From: Schistosoma mansoni
Lineage: Eukaryota > Platyhelminthes > Trematoda > Strigeidida > Schistosomatidae
Direction: 5' to 3'
NCBI RefSeq assembly: GCF_000237925.1
Contig: NC_031502.1
Location: 16,418,434 to 16,482,433 of the forward strand
DNA length: 64,000 nucleotides
The first letter of the stretch is position 1; each line of letters opens with the position of its first letter. Shown piece by piece: positions 45,584 through 59,339 of this stretch. The position numbers and the translations under genes are program-made. A model generated the notes under the pieces. The model made no database searches. It was not told where the DNA came from and was given only the letters and a program-made list of their open reading frames with translations.

Positions 45584-47904
45584 TGATGATAAAATATCTA
45601 GTTGTTTCTAACTTCAAATCCTATTCTTGAAATACTAAAAAGAAACTCAGTATTGGAGTTTAAACTATTATTCATTACTATGTGGAAAATTTACCTCAAA
45701 AACACAAGTTAGGACAGTAGGCAATTTTCCTAAAATATGTTACTGATTTCAACGTCCAAATTATTTGCCAGAAGTGCCACCTTTTGTGAAAAAAATATCC
45801 TCAACAAAACTCTTGTTTATGTAGTTTCTCTTTCTATGAAACGTCATCGAAACTGAAAGAGCATTTACACTACGACAGTTTTTATATCTTTTTGATTGCA
45901 AACAGGTGGCAGTGTGATAATGAAACATCTCTTAAACACTGGTCATCAAATTATAATATATCGGTGATTTATAGTTATAAGACGGATAGTCACTTCCAAA
46001 GGTCAATGTGTTATTTCCTTTGTTTTTTTTCAGCTATTTGTCATTCCATACACAAAGAATTGATAACTAAGTGTGCTAAATCATTTCTCATAACTTGTTC
46101 TTTATTCTCAGTCTTACAAATTACCGCTCCTAAATTAGCCAATTTTTTTTAAAATTAATTTATTCTGCCTTTTGTACTTTTTCTGACTGCATTTCTTCTC
46201 CAGAATTATCTTAGTTATCTAGTGTTCACAAAATTCTTGACTAATCTTCCATTCCACTTTAGGTTTTCGGCTTATTTAAAAAAGTAAAATATTTTGTAAT
46301 TTATTTCCCTTGCCAATAATTTCGATAATTTGTTACAGATGATAATTAAAGTACTATACACTTATTTTGTGTAGCATCGAGAATCAAATAACCGAGGACG
46401 GATTTTTCCAAATTAACCACTGTATCATATCTTAGTTTTTATCCTGATGGATTACTTTGGAATTCCTTCAAAGTCGAAAGTTATTTTATACTCATTTCTC
46501 TGTGAAACAGAAACATAATGGAACCGAGTAAAGTTGAAAACATGGATCGAAAAATCTTGATTCAGTATTCTAAGAGTACCGTCATTACCACCAAACCTGA
46601 AGATCACATTTGGTGTCATGAGTGAACATTACCTGATAGTTCTGAGGAAGGATGAAATACATGTCCAGTTCACCTTGGTTTCTAATGGTTCCCCAATCAG
46701 TATCATTTCGAGATAGAAATTATATATCAAATAAACCTTAGTTATAACATATCTATTATACCATCTGTATAAAATCAAGTGTGTCATTTTATTAAACAAG
46801 TCTATTCAGTTAGTCATTTGTTCTTTTTTGTATTTAATTTGGGGATTACAGATTTTCACCATATATAAAAAAACTAGTTCGAAGATAGCTAATATTAGTT
46901 GATAACTTTAACTTGGTATTCAATGTGTCCAATGGTTAATTAGCACTACCAGCTCACTTATCTCCAACCTTTCTAATGCAAAGTACTCAGGATACATCTA
47001 AACTCCTCCAAAGTATCAGATGAACTGCCTGTTAAATACTTAAAAAGATCACTTTATCGTTAATTGAGTGTTTATGTGTTAGAAATCTGTAGTACAATGA
47101 GACTGAATGACTAAAGTAAACAATACTTCGTGTACAAATAACTTAAAATGCAGTATGACTCATTTTCAGATTAAATAAACATAAGTTTGCGCTGAAATAC
47201 CGACTGGTCAGCTGTCAATAACTTTCACATTTCTATAGATCATTTATTAGGTCAACCATCGGAATATTTACTTAAGACTGATTCCGATAGAAAGTTATTT
47301 CTTCTAATGAATGCACATTATTAATTTCAGTTTCACTTATTGATATTTGGTAATTCTCATATCCTTAATGTGTGAATTCCAATAACTTATAAGTTAATAT
47401 ATTTCATATACCTATAAGTTCTTGCATAAGATAATGTAATTATCCCTATTGAAATACTGCTACTAAAACTGAACAGGTAGATTACATAGTCTCAAACCCT
47501 ATATTTTCTAATTTATCAAAAAGTTGTTCTTATCTTGTTATTCTTCACTAACTTTTAAAATGAAATCAATAAGTTATTGGAAAATAATAAATATAATCCT
47601 ATCTAGAACTCATTATTGAATAAATTTCATCTCTCGGGCACTCAGTATAATTACTAAACCAAACAACTAAACGTTCCAGTACAAGCTATCGACCATATAA
47701 TCTTTCCGTTGACCCAAATACTAAAAGACTCCCAACAAGACACAGAGAGAAAATGAACTTTGTACAAATAATAAATGTTTCTGTGTACCTTCGAATTTCA
47801 AAATTTTTAAGAGTTTCCATCACGACCAATCAGTTTCCACTTTGTCAACAACCTACGATTGAACAGTAATACTAGGTTGAATGGGTTAAGCAATCAGTTA
47901 ATAT
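45581..47904. other. Intergenic AT-rich DNA
   Basis: Nothing recognised. The open frame at 45892-46152 is of low complexity and has no motif support. Confidence 0.35.
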
Positions 47905-48225
47905 ATATAACTCCGCCTGTAGCTCTCCTAGAGTTACTGTCGCTCTCAAGCCCAGGTAAAGGAGGAGGGTTGGGCATAGGGTTAGCGACCCCATCCCATA
48001 GAAAAATAACCCGCTAAAAAATGCTAACCAGAAAGAATAATCCAAACCATTTAAACTCTGCCCTGGGAGTTGAAGGAAGAATTATAACGCCTCAGGATGA
48101 AAGCCGAGACTCTTCGGAAGTCATGAGGCCACTGCCCCTTACAATAACCGCAGCAACAATTTTTATAGGTATATGGAACACCCCGAAAATGTGAGAGACC
48201 GGTAGTCGGTTGTAGAATTATTGGT
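47905..48225 (+). mobile_element. RTE/SR2-like LINE, 5-prime fragment only
   Basis: The leader AGGTAAAGGAGGAGGGTTGG, the block GTTAGCGACCCCATCCC, and CGCAGCAACAATTTTTATAG leading to GGTATATGGAACA (the start of the endonuclease frame, usually TFIGTWNIRTMWET) match the 5-prime end of the RTE element at 22600 on the opposite strand. It ends at about 48225, before the catalytic endonuclease motifs. The long minus-strand open frame across it is only the antisense. Confidence 0.6.
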
Positions 48226-48929
48226 CGAAGAAATAATCTGTGACTGATTATCCGGAGGAAATCCTCAGACTGTATTACATAACACAGCTTACACGTACAA
48301 CACATTCCCAATTTTACAAATAGAATGTACAACCCTTTTGTATCTGGATGCCTTCTATCTTCTAGTGACAGAAAGGCTTTTGAATTTGACCATATTTCAT
48401 GAACATTTTTGTCCAAGTATGAGTTACTACTCACCATTGTATATTTTCATTGGTCTTATCGGTGAATTTTATGATTATTTAGAGAGGATTAGAGATCAAT
48501 GTTATAACTGAATAAAGTTCGGCCTGGATGAACTATACAACTTGAAATACTCTATCACAATACCATTCATACCGTTTAGAATTTCTTGCAATTTATATTG
48601 ATTTGAAAGGAATGTTATAGACAACCAAGTTAATTACAAGGAGGTCAGGTAAAAGAATATAGTTTCTGGCTTGTATCTACTAGTGTACTTTGTCTTTAGT
48701 AATTTGATTTATAATAATGATAGTGAGTTTTAAAGTTGTTCAGATATGATTGATAACAATTGGTTTGTAAGTAGATTTATAGAATGCTACTCTTAGTAAC
48801 ATTTACATACAATCCGAACATTTGATAAAATTTCAGCTGAATTTATTAAAATATTCTAGTCCAAATATTATGAGAACATCAATTTCAAATTGGTTATATT
48901 TCATAAACTAGCATTTCATTTATAAGGAG

Positions 48930-49660
48930 ACACTTATTTGCGCCTGTTAACCCTCGTGGAGGAGCATAGGCCGCTTATTAGCATTCTCCATCCAACTCTG
49001 TCCTGGGTAATCCTTTCCAGTTCGTTCCAGTTGTTATACATCCTTTTCATATCAGTTTCCATTTCCCAGCGTAATGTGTTCTTTGACCTTCCTCTCTTCC
49101 GTTTCCCTTCCGGATTCCAAGTTAGGGATTGCCTTGTAATGCACATCGGTGATTTCCTTAATGTATGTCCGATGCACTTCCAACTTCTTTTCCTAATTCC
49201 CTCTTTAGCTAGAGGCTGGTTTGTCCTCTCACACAGAAGGCTGTTGCTGATGGTATCCGGTCAGTGAATGTTGAGTATTTTGCGAAGACAACTATTTATA
49301 AATACTTGTACCTTCTTGACGATGGGTTTAGTAGTTCTCCACGTTTCACCTCCGTACAGTAGGACTATCTTGATGTTCGTATAGAACATTCTGACTTTGA
49401 TATTGGATTGCAAACAGTTGTTTTTGAGTTCCATATGTTCTTCAATTGTAGAAATGCTGTCCTTGCTTTGCCAATCCTCGCCCTTGCATCTGCATCACAT
49501 CCTCCTTGTTCATCAATGATGCTTCCCAGGTACGTGAATGTTTCCACATCTTCCAGAGTTTCTCCATCAAGCGTGATTAGGTTGGCGTTCTCCGTGTTTG
49601 TATTTGAGGACCTTGCTTTTACCTTTGTGTACGTTGAGGCCTATTCTTAACTTATAAAGT
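48930..49660 (-). mobile_element. RTE/SR2-like LINE, RT C-terminal fragment
   Basis: On the minus strand 49547-49365 encodes ETFTYLGSIIDEQGGCDADA and ARIGKARTAFLQLKNIWNSK. After frameshifts, 49146-48934 encodes [34 protein letters not shown] and [20 protein letters not shown] and stops. This is the C-terminal end of RTE-clade proteins. It is 5-prime truncated at about 49660 and frameshifted in the middle. Confidence 0.75.
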
Positions 49661-49664
49661 ACTT

Positions 49665-52600
49665 TCATAGCAAATCTTATATTTCATAAATGTTTTATTT
49701 ACTCAAACTATTCAGTGTGATTATTGTTTGTTTAGCTGGTCAAAACCCTTACAAATATTCAACATATACACATTGAGATCAATAAATCTTTTCTAAATTC
49801 CTGATCATTCTATTTATTAGTCAACTAGAACTGTCAAATATTCAAAGTAAGGTAGATGTTGTAAAGAAATATGGTTTATTTATAGGACGGAAACATTCTT
49901 ATTCCTTTATTTATGAATGGATTTTTTTTTAAACAGAGTTTTTATAAAACTGATAAATTTTTTTTTTCTGTTTAGACTGTTGATTTGTTTGAGTCGATTT
50001 TGAAAAATTGAAAGCGACAAATAAACTGACTTTTATTTACACAGATTAACTTACTTCATTATAAATAATATTGATAATTGAACTTTTTAAATAAGGACTA
50101 TAATTTGACAGAACAATTACTGCTGTGTTTTTGCAAGCATACATATAAATTAATTGAATGACAGTTTAAAACAAACATTGGTGTTAATGTTATGCTAATC
50201 GGGTTAATATGTGATATTTGTTGGACAGTTGGGATATTTGTTTTACTAATATGTAAATATTTCTATTTTTTTCTAATTTCACGTTCATTTTTAAGCCTTA
50301 GTGTTTTAGAAATAATAAATTACTTACAGGAACTATCCTGTTATTCTGTTTTAACGAGTTATATGTATTTCGGTAAAAAGAAATATCTGGGTAGTTTATT
50401 TGAGTTTCTGAAATACAAGTAGCAGAAATTCTGTCGTCCGACTGAAAATAAATTCGAAAAACTGGGAATTCCAGATAGCTGTTTTTCCATGTTAAATTGG
50501 TAAAACTAGATATGGAAAATAATTACCAGTAGTCTGACCTTAAAAATCATTGTTCTACTTAATCACCTTATCCTATAGCATCTTCAACAGTAATTTTTCA
50601 TAAGTTTGTGAATGAATTTGTTCTAGAAATTCAAGTCAAAATTTGATTGACTGAACTAGACAAAATGAGTGAACTAAATACACAGTAAATAGGTTAAGTG
50701 GTTTATGGAAAGATACCTCATCAAAACACATAAACGGAATAAATTAGGAAAACAAGCATGGTAACATCTCAATCTAAAAAGTTTCAGTACTATATGCTTC
50801 CTTGAAATGCATGTATTACATACCGAAAATACTGGACATCATTGACGCAAAATATAGCTCAGTAGTATATTAACATTCACTGAATATTCATTAATCATTA
50901 TTAAATGCCCATATTACAACCAAAGAATGAACAGAAAAATCAAACTACTAAATTATTTCATACCCAACCGTTAACTTATAGAACTTTATTCAACAACCAG
51001 CAGTTTAACGCGATTTAATGTCAATGCTTGCTAATATCACGGACTGATCATGACAGGAATAACGTTAATGTTATTGATAGCAATGAATGTTCACCTTTCA
51101 GTATTTTGAAGTAACTGAAGTTGAAAATCCGATTCATTAAAATCTGACTCAAACGCATCCAAGTCCTGAATTCGATGTTGTGTATGGTTATATCTGTGCA
51201 CTGACTAAAAGTCCGGAACAGTTGTTCAGAGTCTCTTACCTTTTTGGTATTAAATAATGACTATCATAAAAGGAATAACAGATTTTCTGAGTAGAATGAA
51301 ATAAATTACAACCATATATAAATCTTTGAACTCAGATTTTCCGTAAAAATATTTATAGTTGAGAAATGAATGACTTCAAATAAATGTGAGAAAAAAGACT
51401 TGATATAGAAAAAACGAAATTTCACTGACACCACAAACAAACACTATTCTTTCGGTAGTTCTTATAAGTGTTGCTCAAAAATGTGGTACTCTTGTGTTAT
51501 ATTAAAAAAAACAAGTAAGAATCCCTATGGTCAGTCTTCTCTAAAAACATCTACCTGAAACCGTACTTGGACGAATAAATAAACAGAAATGTTGATCAGC
51601 GAAATCCTGCTATACAATTAGCTAGGTATGTATTTACGTAACCAATAGGGACACTGTAAGTGAACTATTTATTCAGTGTTCAATTTATTCTTTTAAGAGG
51701 GAATATTCTACCAGCCCATAAATGTGAACTGCTAGTTATTGCTAGTTGTTATTTTGAAAAACAAATATGTTCACCTGTTTATATGCGACCTCAAGAGTAG
51801 TACTCACTTTCATGCCCTACTACTCAAAATTAATACTTTTCGTCCTAACTGGATTTATTTTAGCATTCTTTAATATTCAAACAACACACTTATTATTGAT
51901 TTTGTTCAACAATACACCAACTGATTTTAGAGAGGTTGTTGTTGTCATTGAAAAAAACAATCACTAGTTTACACTCCCTAGTTCACAACAAATAAATTTA
52001 GTGACTGAATTACACAACACTTTAACATGGACAGATAACAGGGCGGTAAGAAACAAATGAGAACTTGACATAAGTGTTATCAAACTTCGCATCAACACAG
52101 TTGGAAAATAGCCTCAGAAATAAGTTAGAAGAGTTGAAGGACGATAAAAACTTGTTATTTCTGGCAACCTTTATTCATACTACCTTAAGTCTTCTGTGTC
52201 CAAAAACCCTATACTTAACACTATCACACTTGTATTTTACTTCGACAAGATTTGATCGACCTTTAAAGAGCATCCACCATCATTATTACTACCATTCTTA
52301 ATACCGATTGTGAACTTAGAATATGAATACAACTAGGGTAAATTGTAGGTTTTGGATCCAGTAAATTCCTAAAATACTGGCTAATCTATAAGGGTGTGAT
52401 TTTTAGGTATGTAATGAACTAAAAAACATGTGAATTGGTGAAGTATTCCAATCAGTAAGCAGAAAAATGGTGTCTAAAAGATCATGCACCAACCTATCAA
52501 AAGAGTTACTCGAATTAAATGTACCATAAATAACAAAGAATGTTGTAACATCAATCAGATATCATCGTCATTATCGTCGAACTATAGTAGTGAATATATG

Positions 52601-55600
52601 GACGTCAGTTAATTCGACATTTCTTATTTCTACTTTTTTTCGTACAGACAAACATCACAAAGACTGTACCATGATGCTTGATAATTATGAAGGTGTATAT
52701 TGAAGACAAACGGATATATTTGTTTATGAAAATGCATTTTCTTTGCAATTTTATTTCTATTGATCTTTAAACCAATGTTAATTGATAATATTTTTACAAC
52801 CCAGGAGAACTACTTCTTAATAGTTATTTTCCGGATTGAAATGGCTAGTGACAGAAAAGTTTTATTAACCCTCCAGTAATATGCGGACCAATGAAACATG
52901 TTAATAGTACTTTCACTAGAAAAGATATATACATATACTATCATTGAAGTTTAATCAGTGTATATAATATATAAACCTTTATAAATGCACTAGGTTAATC
53001 ACATGACCAAGAGGATAAATCAGTGCCAAATTCATGTTAGCAGAAAACAGTCACATGAGTAAAGATCGTATCGTTTTCGCTTCTCAAGCAAAGTTTAAAG
53101 AACAAATAGCTTTCTAATTTTTTTTAAAAAACTTGCGTCACTAGAATAAAGTGACGCCATGACAACATCAAGGAGTAATAGTTACGAATTGTTAATACAA
53201 ACAGCCGTTTGCAACCTTTTGTAAATTTATAACTAAACTAGAAAGAATTACTTTGATTAGTAATAATGTCAACCCATTAACTTGAAAGTAGGATTTCGGC
53301 TAATACTCTAAGAGTCATATGATAATTCATCTTTATTGAAGATAGAATTATTATAATTATCATTAAAATATTTCTGAATAGACCTTCACGTTATAGTTTG
53401 GTTAAATGGAGATAAATCGATAAATTTTTGTTCACATTATTAATGATATAAAATACTTTAGAAACTATACTTCTTAGAATTAGATAAATGAATAATTCCA
53501 GAAAATCAATAAGGATTCATCCAATTTATGTTCAGAATAGAAATTGTTAGTCGTCTAATCAAAAGTATATTGCAGTTTATTTCATGCCGACATTCGGTTG
53601 TTCATAATACATCTTACTAGCCTTCGTTAACAGTAAATTTTTCGTTACTTGTCAAGTCATGTAGCTTAGGCACTAACCTGGACCCCATTGGTTTAAATGA
53701 GGTCACTATGGAGTCTACTTTCACTTTCATCCACTATGTCTTCCTCAACTTTTTTATATCTTTTTTGTAACGTGAATTTATATTTACCCGATATAACTTA
53801 AACTTTTTCTTCTTACGACATGCTGTTAAATTTCAGTCAAAAATTACATGTTTTTCACCGTCTACGGTTCAACTATGGTTTGGGCATATTTTGTACTGTT
53901 TTGGAGGTTTAGTGGTGAAATTTGCAAGATTTTAAGAAAGTCGTTTTACTATACATTATGAATTATTAGAGAAATAGACGTAAACTTTCCATCCATGTAA
54001 AATCTCATCGAAAATCAAAAAGCTTACAAGATAATCTAAGTATTACATTAAGACAAATTATGACACTGTAGGGTATGCTGCTTATATTGACAGACATAAG
54101 TAGCATGTATCACCAATCAGAAGTGGAATGCATGGCAGTAGAAGGTTGGAAAGATAAAATCGAAGAGAACGGGAACAAAAAGTACTTATTATCCTAATGA
54201 AGGAGCGATGAAGTTTGAGACAATCGCTAGAGGATCTGAAAATGAAGTATTGAACGTATGGTTTTCACACCTTATGAAAGAACTCTGTAGTAAAAAAGTC
54301 TGGCTAACTTCATTTGAATCATCCATAGAAAGAGCTACCTATAGTTATAGGGTTGATGACAATTAATTAGCGTTCATTTTCATCGATTAGGTTCTTTGAA
54401 TGTGTGTGCTTTTTTGAACTTTTTTCCTTTGATGGTCTTTGTTATGGCCTCACTAATAATCAGCGTCCGGCTATGTTTTCCTTCAATCTCTCATAACATA
54501 AGAAAACCTGTCTTGGAGATTTATTCACTAGTGAATTGATTTGCTACAAATATGCTTGGAAAAACAAAGTGTAGTACGAAGTATTACATATTGAGAAATT
54601 GTTTAATTTCGGTCGTTAGGATAGTCATTATTGATAATCTTATTTGCTTTTAAGCTGGATTCCTCTTAATAATTCTTCCGTATAGGATTGCATCCATTCT
54701 ATCCAAGTTATGGGAATGTTACCAGAGAATAATTAACGACTTTCTAGTTTTTAAGCGGAGAACCAATTAACTAACTACTAACAATGACTTCGATCCGTTG
54801 GATAGACTTCAGTGAAGGTTATTCAAATTCACTAAAATCCTGACAAAATATAATAGATTCTCAGAGGATCCAGTCAACTCAAGAATCCATTTCTTCAAAA
54901 CAAAACATTGAATATTTATTATTGAGCTAGTAAATGGTCTAGTTTAGCTATTGACTTTAGATTCCCAGACTGGGATTTTCTGACTAATTTGGAAATCACC
55001 ATCCTATTATGGTTCTTCCATACTTATCGCTCTTTATATTAATCTTCATTAATGTGAACATTCGTGATGTTATGATATAATATGTGCATATGGATTTTCG
55101 ATGATTAATAGGACTATATTTAAGTTGTAAACAGCTGATGAGAAACCGCGGAATATAATGAATTCATGTCATTCTTCTGAGTTAATTGTTCCTTCTTTAG
55201 TCAAATAGAACAGTCTTGTTAGTAACATGGATGGACAATTCTTTAAATGAGTAGTGGCTTGGTGGTTAAAATCAAGCTTAATCCACCATAGTTCATGTTT
55301 AAATGATATTTCTTTTAATTATTCAAAGTGTACAAAATACTTTAAAAACACATTATTTATTACTTTTTTGTCATGCAGGCGTCCATATTTCTGTGTTTAT
55401 CAAAGTATTTTTGAACGGTGTATTATCATGCCGTCCATCTGGACTTCCCTGATTCAGTAGACAGATATAAATCTCAATGTCTTCCTTTGCTACAATAAAT
55501 CTTTCACTTTAGAAATGGTTATTAAAGAAGTGTCATATCTGTATCATGAACTTTTTATTCTGGAATGTGTATACGGGTAAAAAATGTTAGCGTCTAATTA

Positions 55601-55850
55601 CAGCTGTGTTATACAGGAGATAGGGGAGGTGTAAATGGTTAACTTAATCGGATAGGCTGGAAATGTAGTATTTATGGATTCAGAAAACAGAATATCATTT
55701 ATCGCACAGTTATTTTTGTGATACTTTTCATCAAAAAAATTTCTTATCCCGTTTTGTACAGTGAAACGATTTGCTTTAAAACGGTAATCATTGGTTATTA
55801 TGTTCTAAAAAGTGATATAAAAATCAAATATTCCTCGAGTGATTACCTTT
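49665..55850. other. Intergenic AT-rich DNA, no gene recognised
   Basis: Six kilobases without a supportable coding exon or assignable repeat. The small open frames at 50192-50422, 51767-51967 and 52074-52301 are hydrophobic or low-complexity products of AT-rich sequence. Confidence 0.35.
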
Positions 55851-55860
55851 TCTCAAACAG

Positions 55861-56394
55861 CGAACCCAAGTGACTTACAAAGTATTTGATGTATTGTTTC
55901 GAGCGTTCCAATCGCTATCAGAAATTATGGAAGAGCGACATACTGCCATTACGAGTTTCGTGATTCTCATTTCCATAAGCATCAGAAGAATGCCTCAAAC
56001 ACTGTTGATGTTATCCACAGTGCCTGAACCTCATATCGAAGCCTCCACTTCTGCGGATAGGAAATTCCAGGAATCCAACTGATAAATATTACCAACTGAT
56101 TAACAAACGTGGATTCGGATGCAATGGTAAGTCACGAAGAAGGTGATGTTGTTTCTACAAACTCGGAAGAATTCGGTGACAGAAAAAAAGGACTGTATGA
56201 TATATGCCATCTTGCTCAACCATCAAGCGGAACGGTACGTTCACATTTCAGTTACTAACTAGGAAACTAACGTTTTTTTATGAGCTGATTATTGAGGAAA
56301 TACGGGAATAGTGAAATGGAAAACCCTGCAAGAGAAATGATTGTAGGCTTGAAACCAAGAGATCGACAGAAGGCCCTTTTTAAGGCCGCGCACA
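55861..56394 (+). other. Possible exon cluster of an unidentified gene
   Basis: The sequence here is less AT-rich than its flanks and has splice-like signals: TTTTCTCAAACAG before 55861, a perfect GTAAGT donor after GCAATG at about 56126, GTACGT after 56237, and AG acceptors near 56300. Open stretches include RTQVTYKVFDVLFRAFQSLS at 55861 and EMENPAREMIVGLKPRDRQK near 56315. No chain of exons with matching phases was found, and no family is recognised. It may be a decayed repeat instead. Confidence 0.2.
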
Positions 56395-56594
56395 ACTTGA
56401 TTTCAGTTTTTTTTAATTCGTTACGAATTACATCAGTAAATTACTGTCATTCGCATTCCATATACGTTTTCTGTATTTTCTATGACAGTTCAGCCGTCAT
56501 TACATTTAATGTTAGTTATCCATGGGCTAGATTTACAGTTGCATCTATTGTGCCTCTTACTTTTTTGATAACTAAGTTGAGATAGTTCTTGTGT

Positions 56595-58846
56595 ATTCAA
56601 CAAAAAGTTTGGTAAAATTCTGTGGTTGTAAGAAACTGATTACATTGTACTGATGACACATTTAAGAATAGTAAATGGAGATAGTGGTTTGGAGTGCAGT
56701 TTAGGCTATACTAAATCGTACTAAATTAAAATAATGAAAATGTAGTTAAATGCTTGACGAGGTTATTACAGTCTATCCGTGAACATGGACATGGTTATGG
56801 GTACATATGCATCATATCACTGAAGGTGTAAAGTAAAAACACAGTCATCCGATAGTACTCATTTTTACATCTTACACATGAATATGTGCAACATGCACTT
56901 AGTCTTGTGTCCTTCACTCATGAAAACATAAGAATACGTTCAGCCGTATAATCGCAGAACCTTTATTATCTGCGCGAAGGCTAATTTGTATCAGCATTCA
57001 CCCATAAGCAATATCCGTTATCTTGGTACATACCATTATGTTACCTGTGAATTAAGTGAAATTATTATACCCTTTATCAGCGCATGTGAACTCCTTTTTT
57101 ACGTAGTACGATTCAGTCAATACTGATAAAAATGCTGTTTAACCTTATAATGTTTACTAAAACTTGATAGGATTAAGTTTCAGTTATCATTAACGTTGCA
57201 TGATTTTACTATAAATAATACTTTTTTATGGTTCATCAAAAGCCGATATCATCTAATGAACACTGATCTGTTTAATAATCGTACATACAAACTTCAATAA
57301 CGCATTTTCAACATTTTTGGTTTGTTCAGCCGGAAAATATAGGTTTTCAATTATTATATCGAAACTAAACTTCAGTATATCTAAATATCAGTTCATATAG
57401 TTGACCTTATTCTCATCTAGCAGTCTTATCGATTAGAAAAAAGATTGTCAGACCTAAACCAGTTAATTAACACTATTTATATTTTAATTACTTGTCCAAT
57501 ATGGTTTTCATTGAGACGTTTAACTGTCACATAACGCGAATATGTACATAGAATTTGTTAGTGTCCCTCTTATATGTTTAACAAATAAATCAAATCATTT
57601 ACAAATGATTTCTGACGTGGCTAATAAAAAAATATCAAGTACGGAACATGTCACTAATAAGGTGAATAAGTTACTGTGAGGTAAACTGAATGGGATAAAG
57701 TAGACAGAAATCGATTAATGAACTTTAATTTTTTTTATATTTCAATTATTAAAAACGTTTGCGCTAACATTACGAAATTAAATTGAGAATTAAAATAATG
57801 ATATGGTATTACTACATATTCACAAAACATATGCTATCGACATTACGTAAAATAGACCTAACCGTACACTTTTCAAGCACAATAACTGACTTACAATATT
57901 ACATACACAGATAAGTTTTTTTATCATATTTATATACAGGTCAACTACGCAGATTGTACACCGTATAGTTGAAAACAATTTTTATGTTGATAAATTGGCA
58001 AAATTACGCAGCATCTATTTACCTATGGACTATTATACTCAGGAATACAATGTTTCGTTTATTGTCGATACCTTTTTAAAGCGAAACAAAATACATTCAT
58101 TGTATTAAGAATTCCTGTTTGCAAGTATCACCTATACGTAAATCAGTCAGTCAGCTACAACGTAGGACCACGCACATATATGCATCGGTCCAAGTTGCTA
58201 TACCTCTTAAATTGCTATTCATTTACGAAAGCATAAACTGTTATTCGTTCACCAATCATTGACGTTTAGCATGAATAATATATACACTGTACATGATCTT
58301 ATAACAATAATTTATTCATAAGTTTACAACGATCATTACAAGTTCAAACGATATGTCAAAATAATTCATGGAAACGCTAAACTGGAAATTTGTTTTCTCT
58401 TTTAATGACATGCATAGTTTTTCTCTGGTCACAATAACTGACGACTTCAGTCCCATGTCTACGTGATCGAAAAAAAATTAATCCCACTTTTTATCGCAAT
58501 ATACATTCACAGCCAAGAGTATTGTATGGCGGTCGATCAGAATTGATGTCCTTTTTTCAGAAGTTACAACTTTATATCAAAGCGCGGAAGAAACACACTG
58601 ATAGAATCTTTTTAAAACATAAAATTCAAATGTGAAAATGCAAATTTTGACATTCAATCAAACCAGTTTATGGTACTTTGGTTTGAACTACTCAGATTAC
58701 AAAAATGCACAATTTATAGACAATTAACAAATTATTACAGGCAACAAAATGTTTATTTATTAACATATGAGCACACACTTTCAAATACAAGTCAACCGAT
58801 CATTTATTTTTAAAAATCTTTTTAATCACATCCAAAATATTTTCAT
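56595..58846. other. Intergenic AT-rich DNA
   Basis: No gene, RNA or repeat could be supported. Confidence 0.35.
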
Positions 58847-58900
58847 CATCAACTGACGAGTCCCAAAGAGGGCGAAACGCGCATCCTGGACTCCACTGCT
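58847..58900 (+). ncRNA. Hammerhead ribozyme core, degraded
   Basis: CTGACGA is at 58853-58859, helix II GTCC/GGGC (one U-G pair), and GAAA at 58874-58877. The cleavage triplet is ATC (58883-58885) instead of GTC, and the second helix III pair is C opposite A. Because the 5-prime helix I strand is truncated, activity is unlikely. Confidence 0.6.
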
Positions 58901-59052
58901 ATTCACTATCCGTCTTTGCTTATAATGCTTGTGAAATAAGGCTATATCGAGGCAATACACACAGTATGCACATATGGCCAATAAGTGACTGATCAACTGC
59001 AGTCCTAAACGTCAATGGGAAGATTTAACCAAACAATACTGAGTGAATTTAG
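58847..59052 (+). mobile_element. SM-alpha-like SINE, 5-prime truncated
   Basis: It begins just before the hammerhead core and continues CACTGCTATTCACTATCCGT, TAATGCTTGTGAAATAAGGC, down to GAGTGAATTTA, matching the 3-prime half at 10735-10566. The tRNA-like part and most of the 5-prime helix I strand of the ribozyme are missing. Confidence 0.7.
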
Positions 59053-59339
59053 AGATTAATAAAGCCAAAAAATAAACATAAGAAAGAGGGATATCTTTTG
59101 CATATTAAAATATACAAATTTCACTTTTCTAATCATGCGCCTAATATGCCTCTATTTTTCTTTCTCACCACATTTGATTTGTGTCAGAATCAGTTGAAAG
59201 TAGGTTTATTTGCACTCAGTAAAAGTGGAGAATTTTACGAGATTAAGAAATTAGCTTCATGCCAACAGTGATATAATCGTTAACCTAACGGCACTTTTCA
59301 GTGTGAATAAAGAAGCATCGCTATCCACCGAAGATTACA

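Noticed and set aside
48051-48437. Minus-strand 128-aa open frame, Cys-rich
   Set aside because: It is the antisense of the RTE leader and has no motif or splice support.
47905-49660. Twin priming linking the plus-strand RTE 5-prime piece with the minus-strand RT piece
   Set aside because: In twin priming the inverted 5-prime segment lies upstream of the 3-prime segment; here it lies beyond the 3-prime tail, so these are separate insertions.
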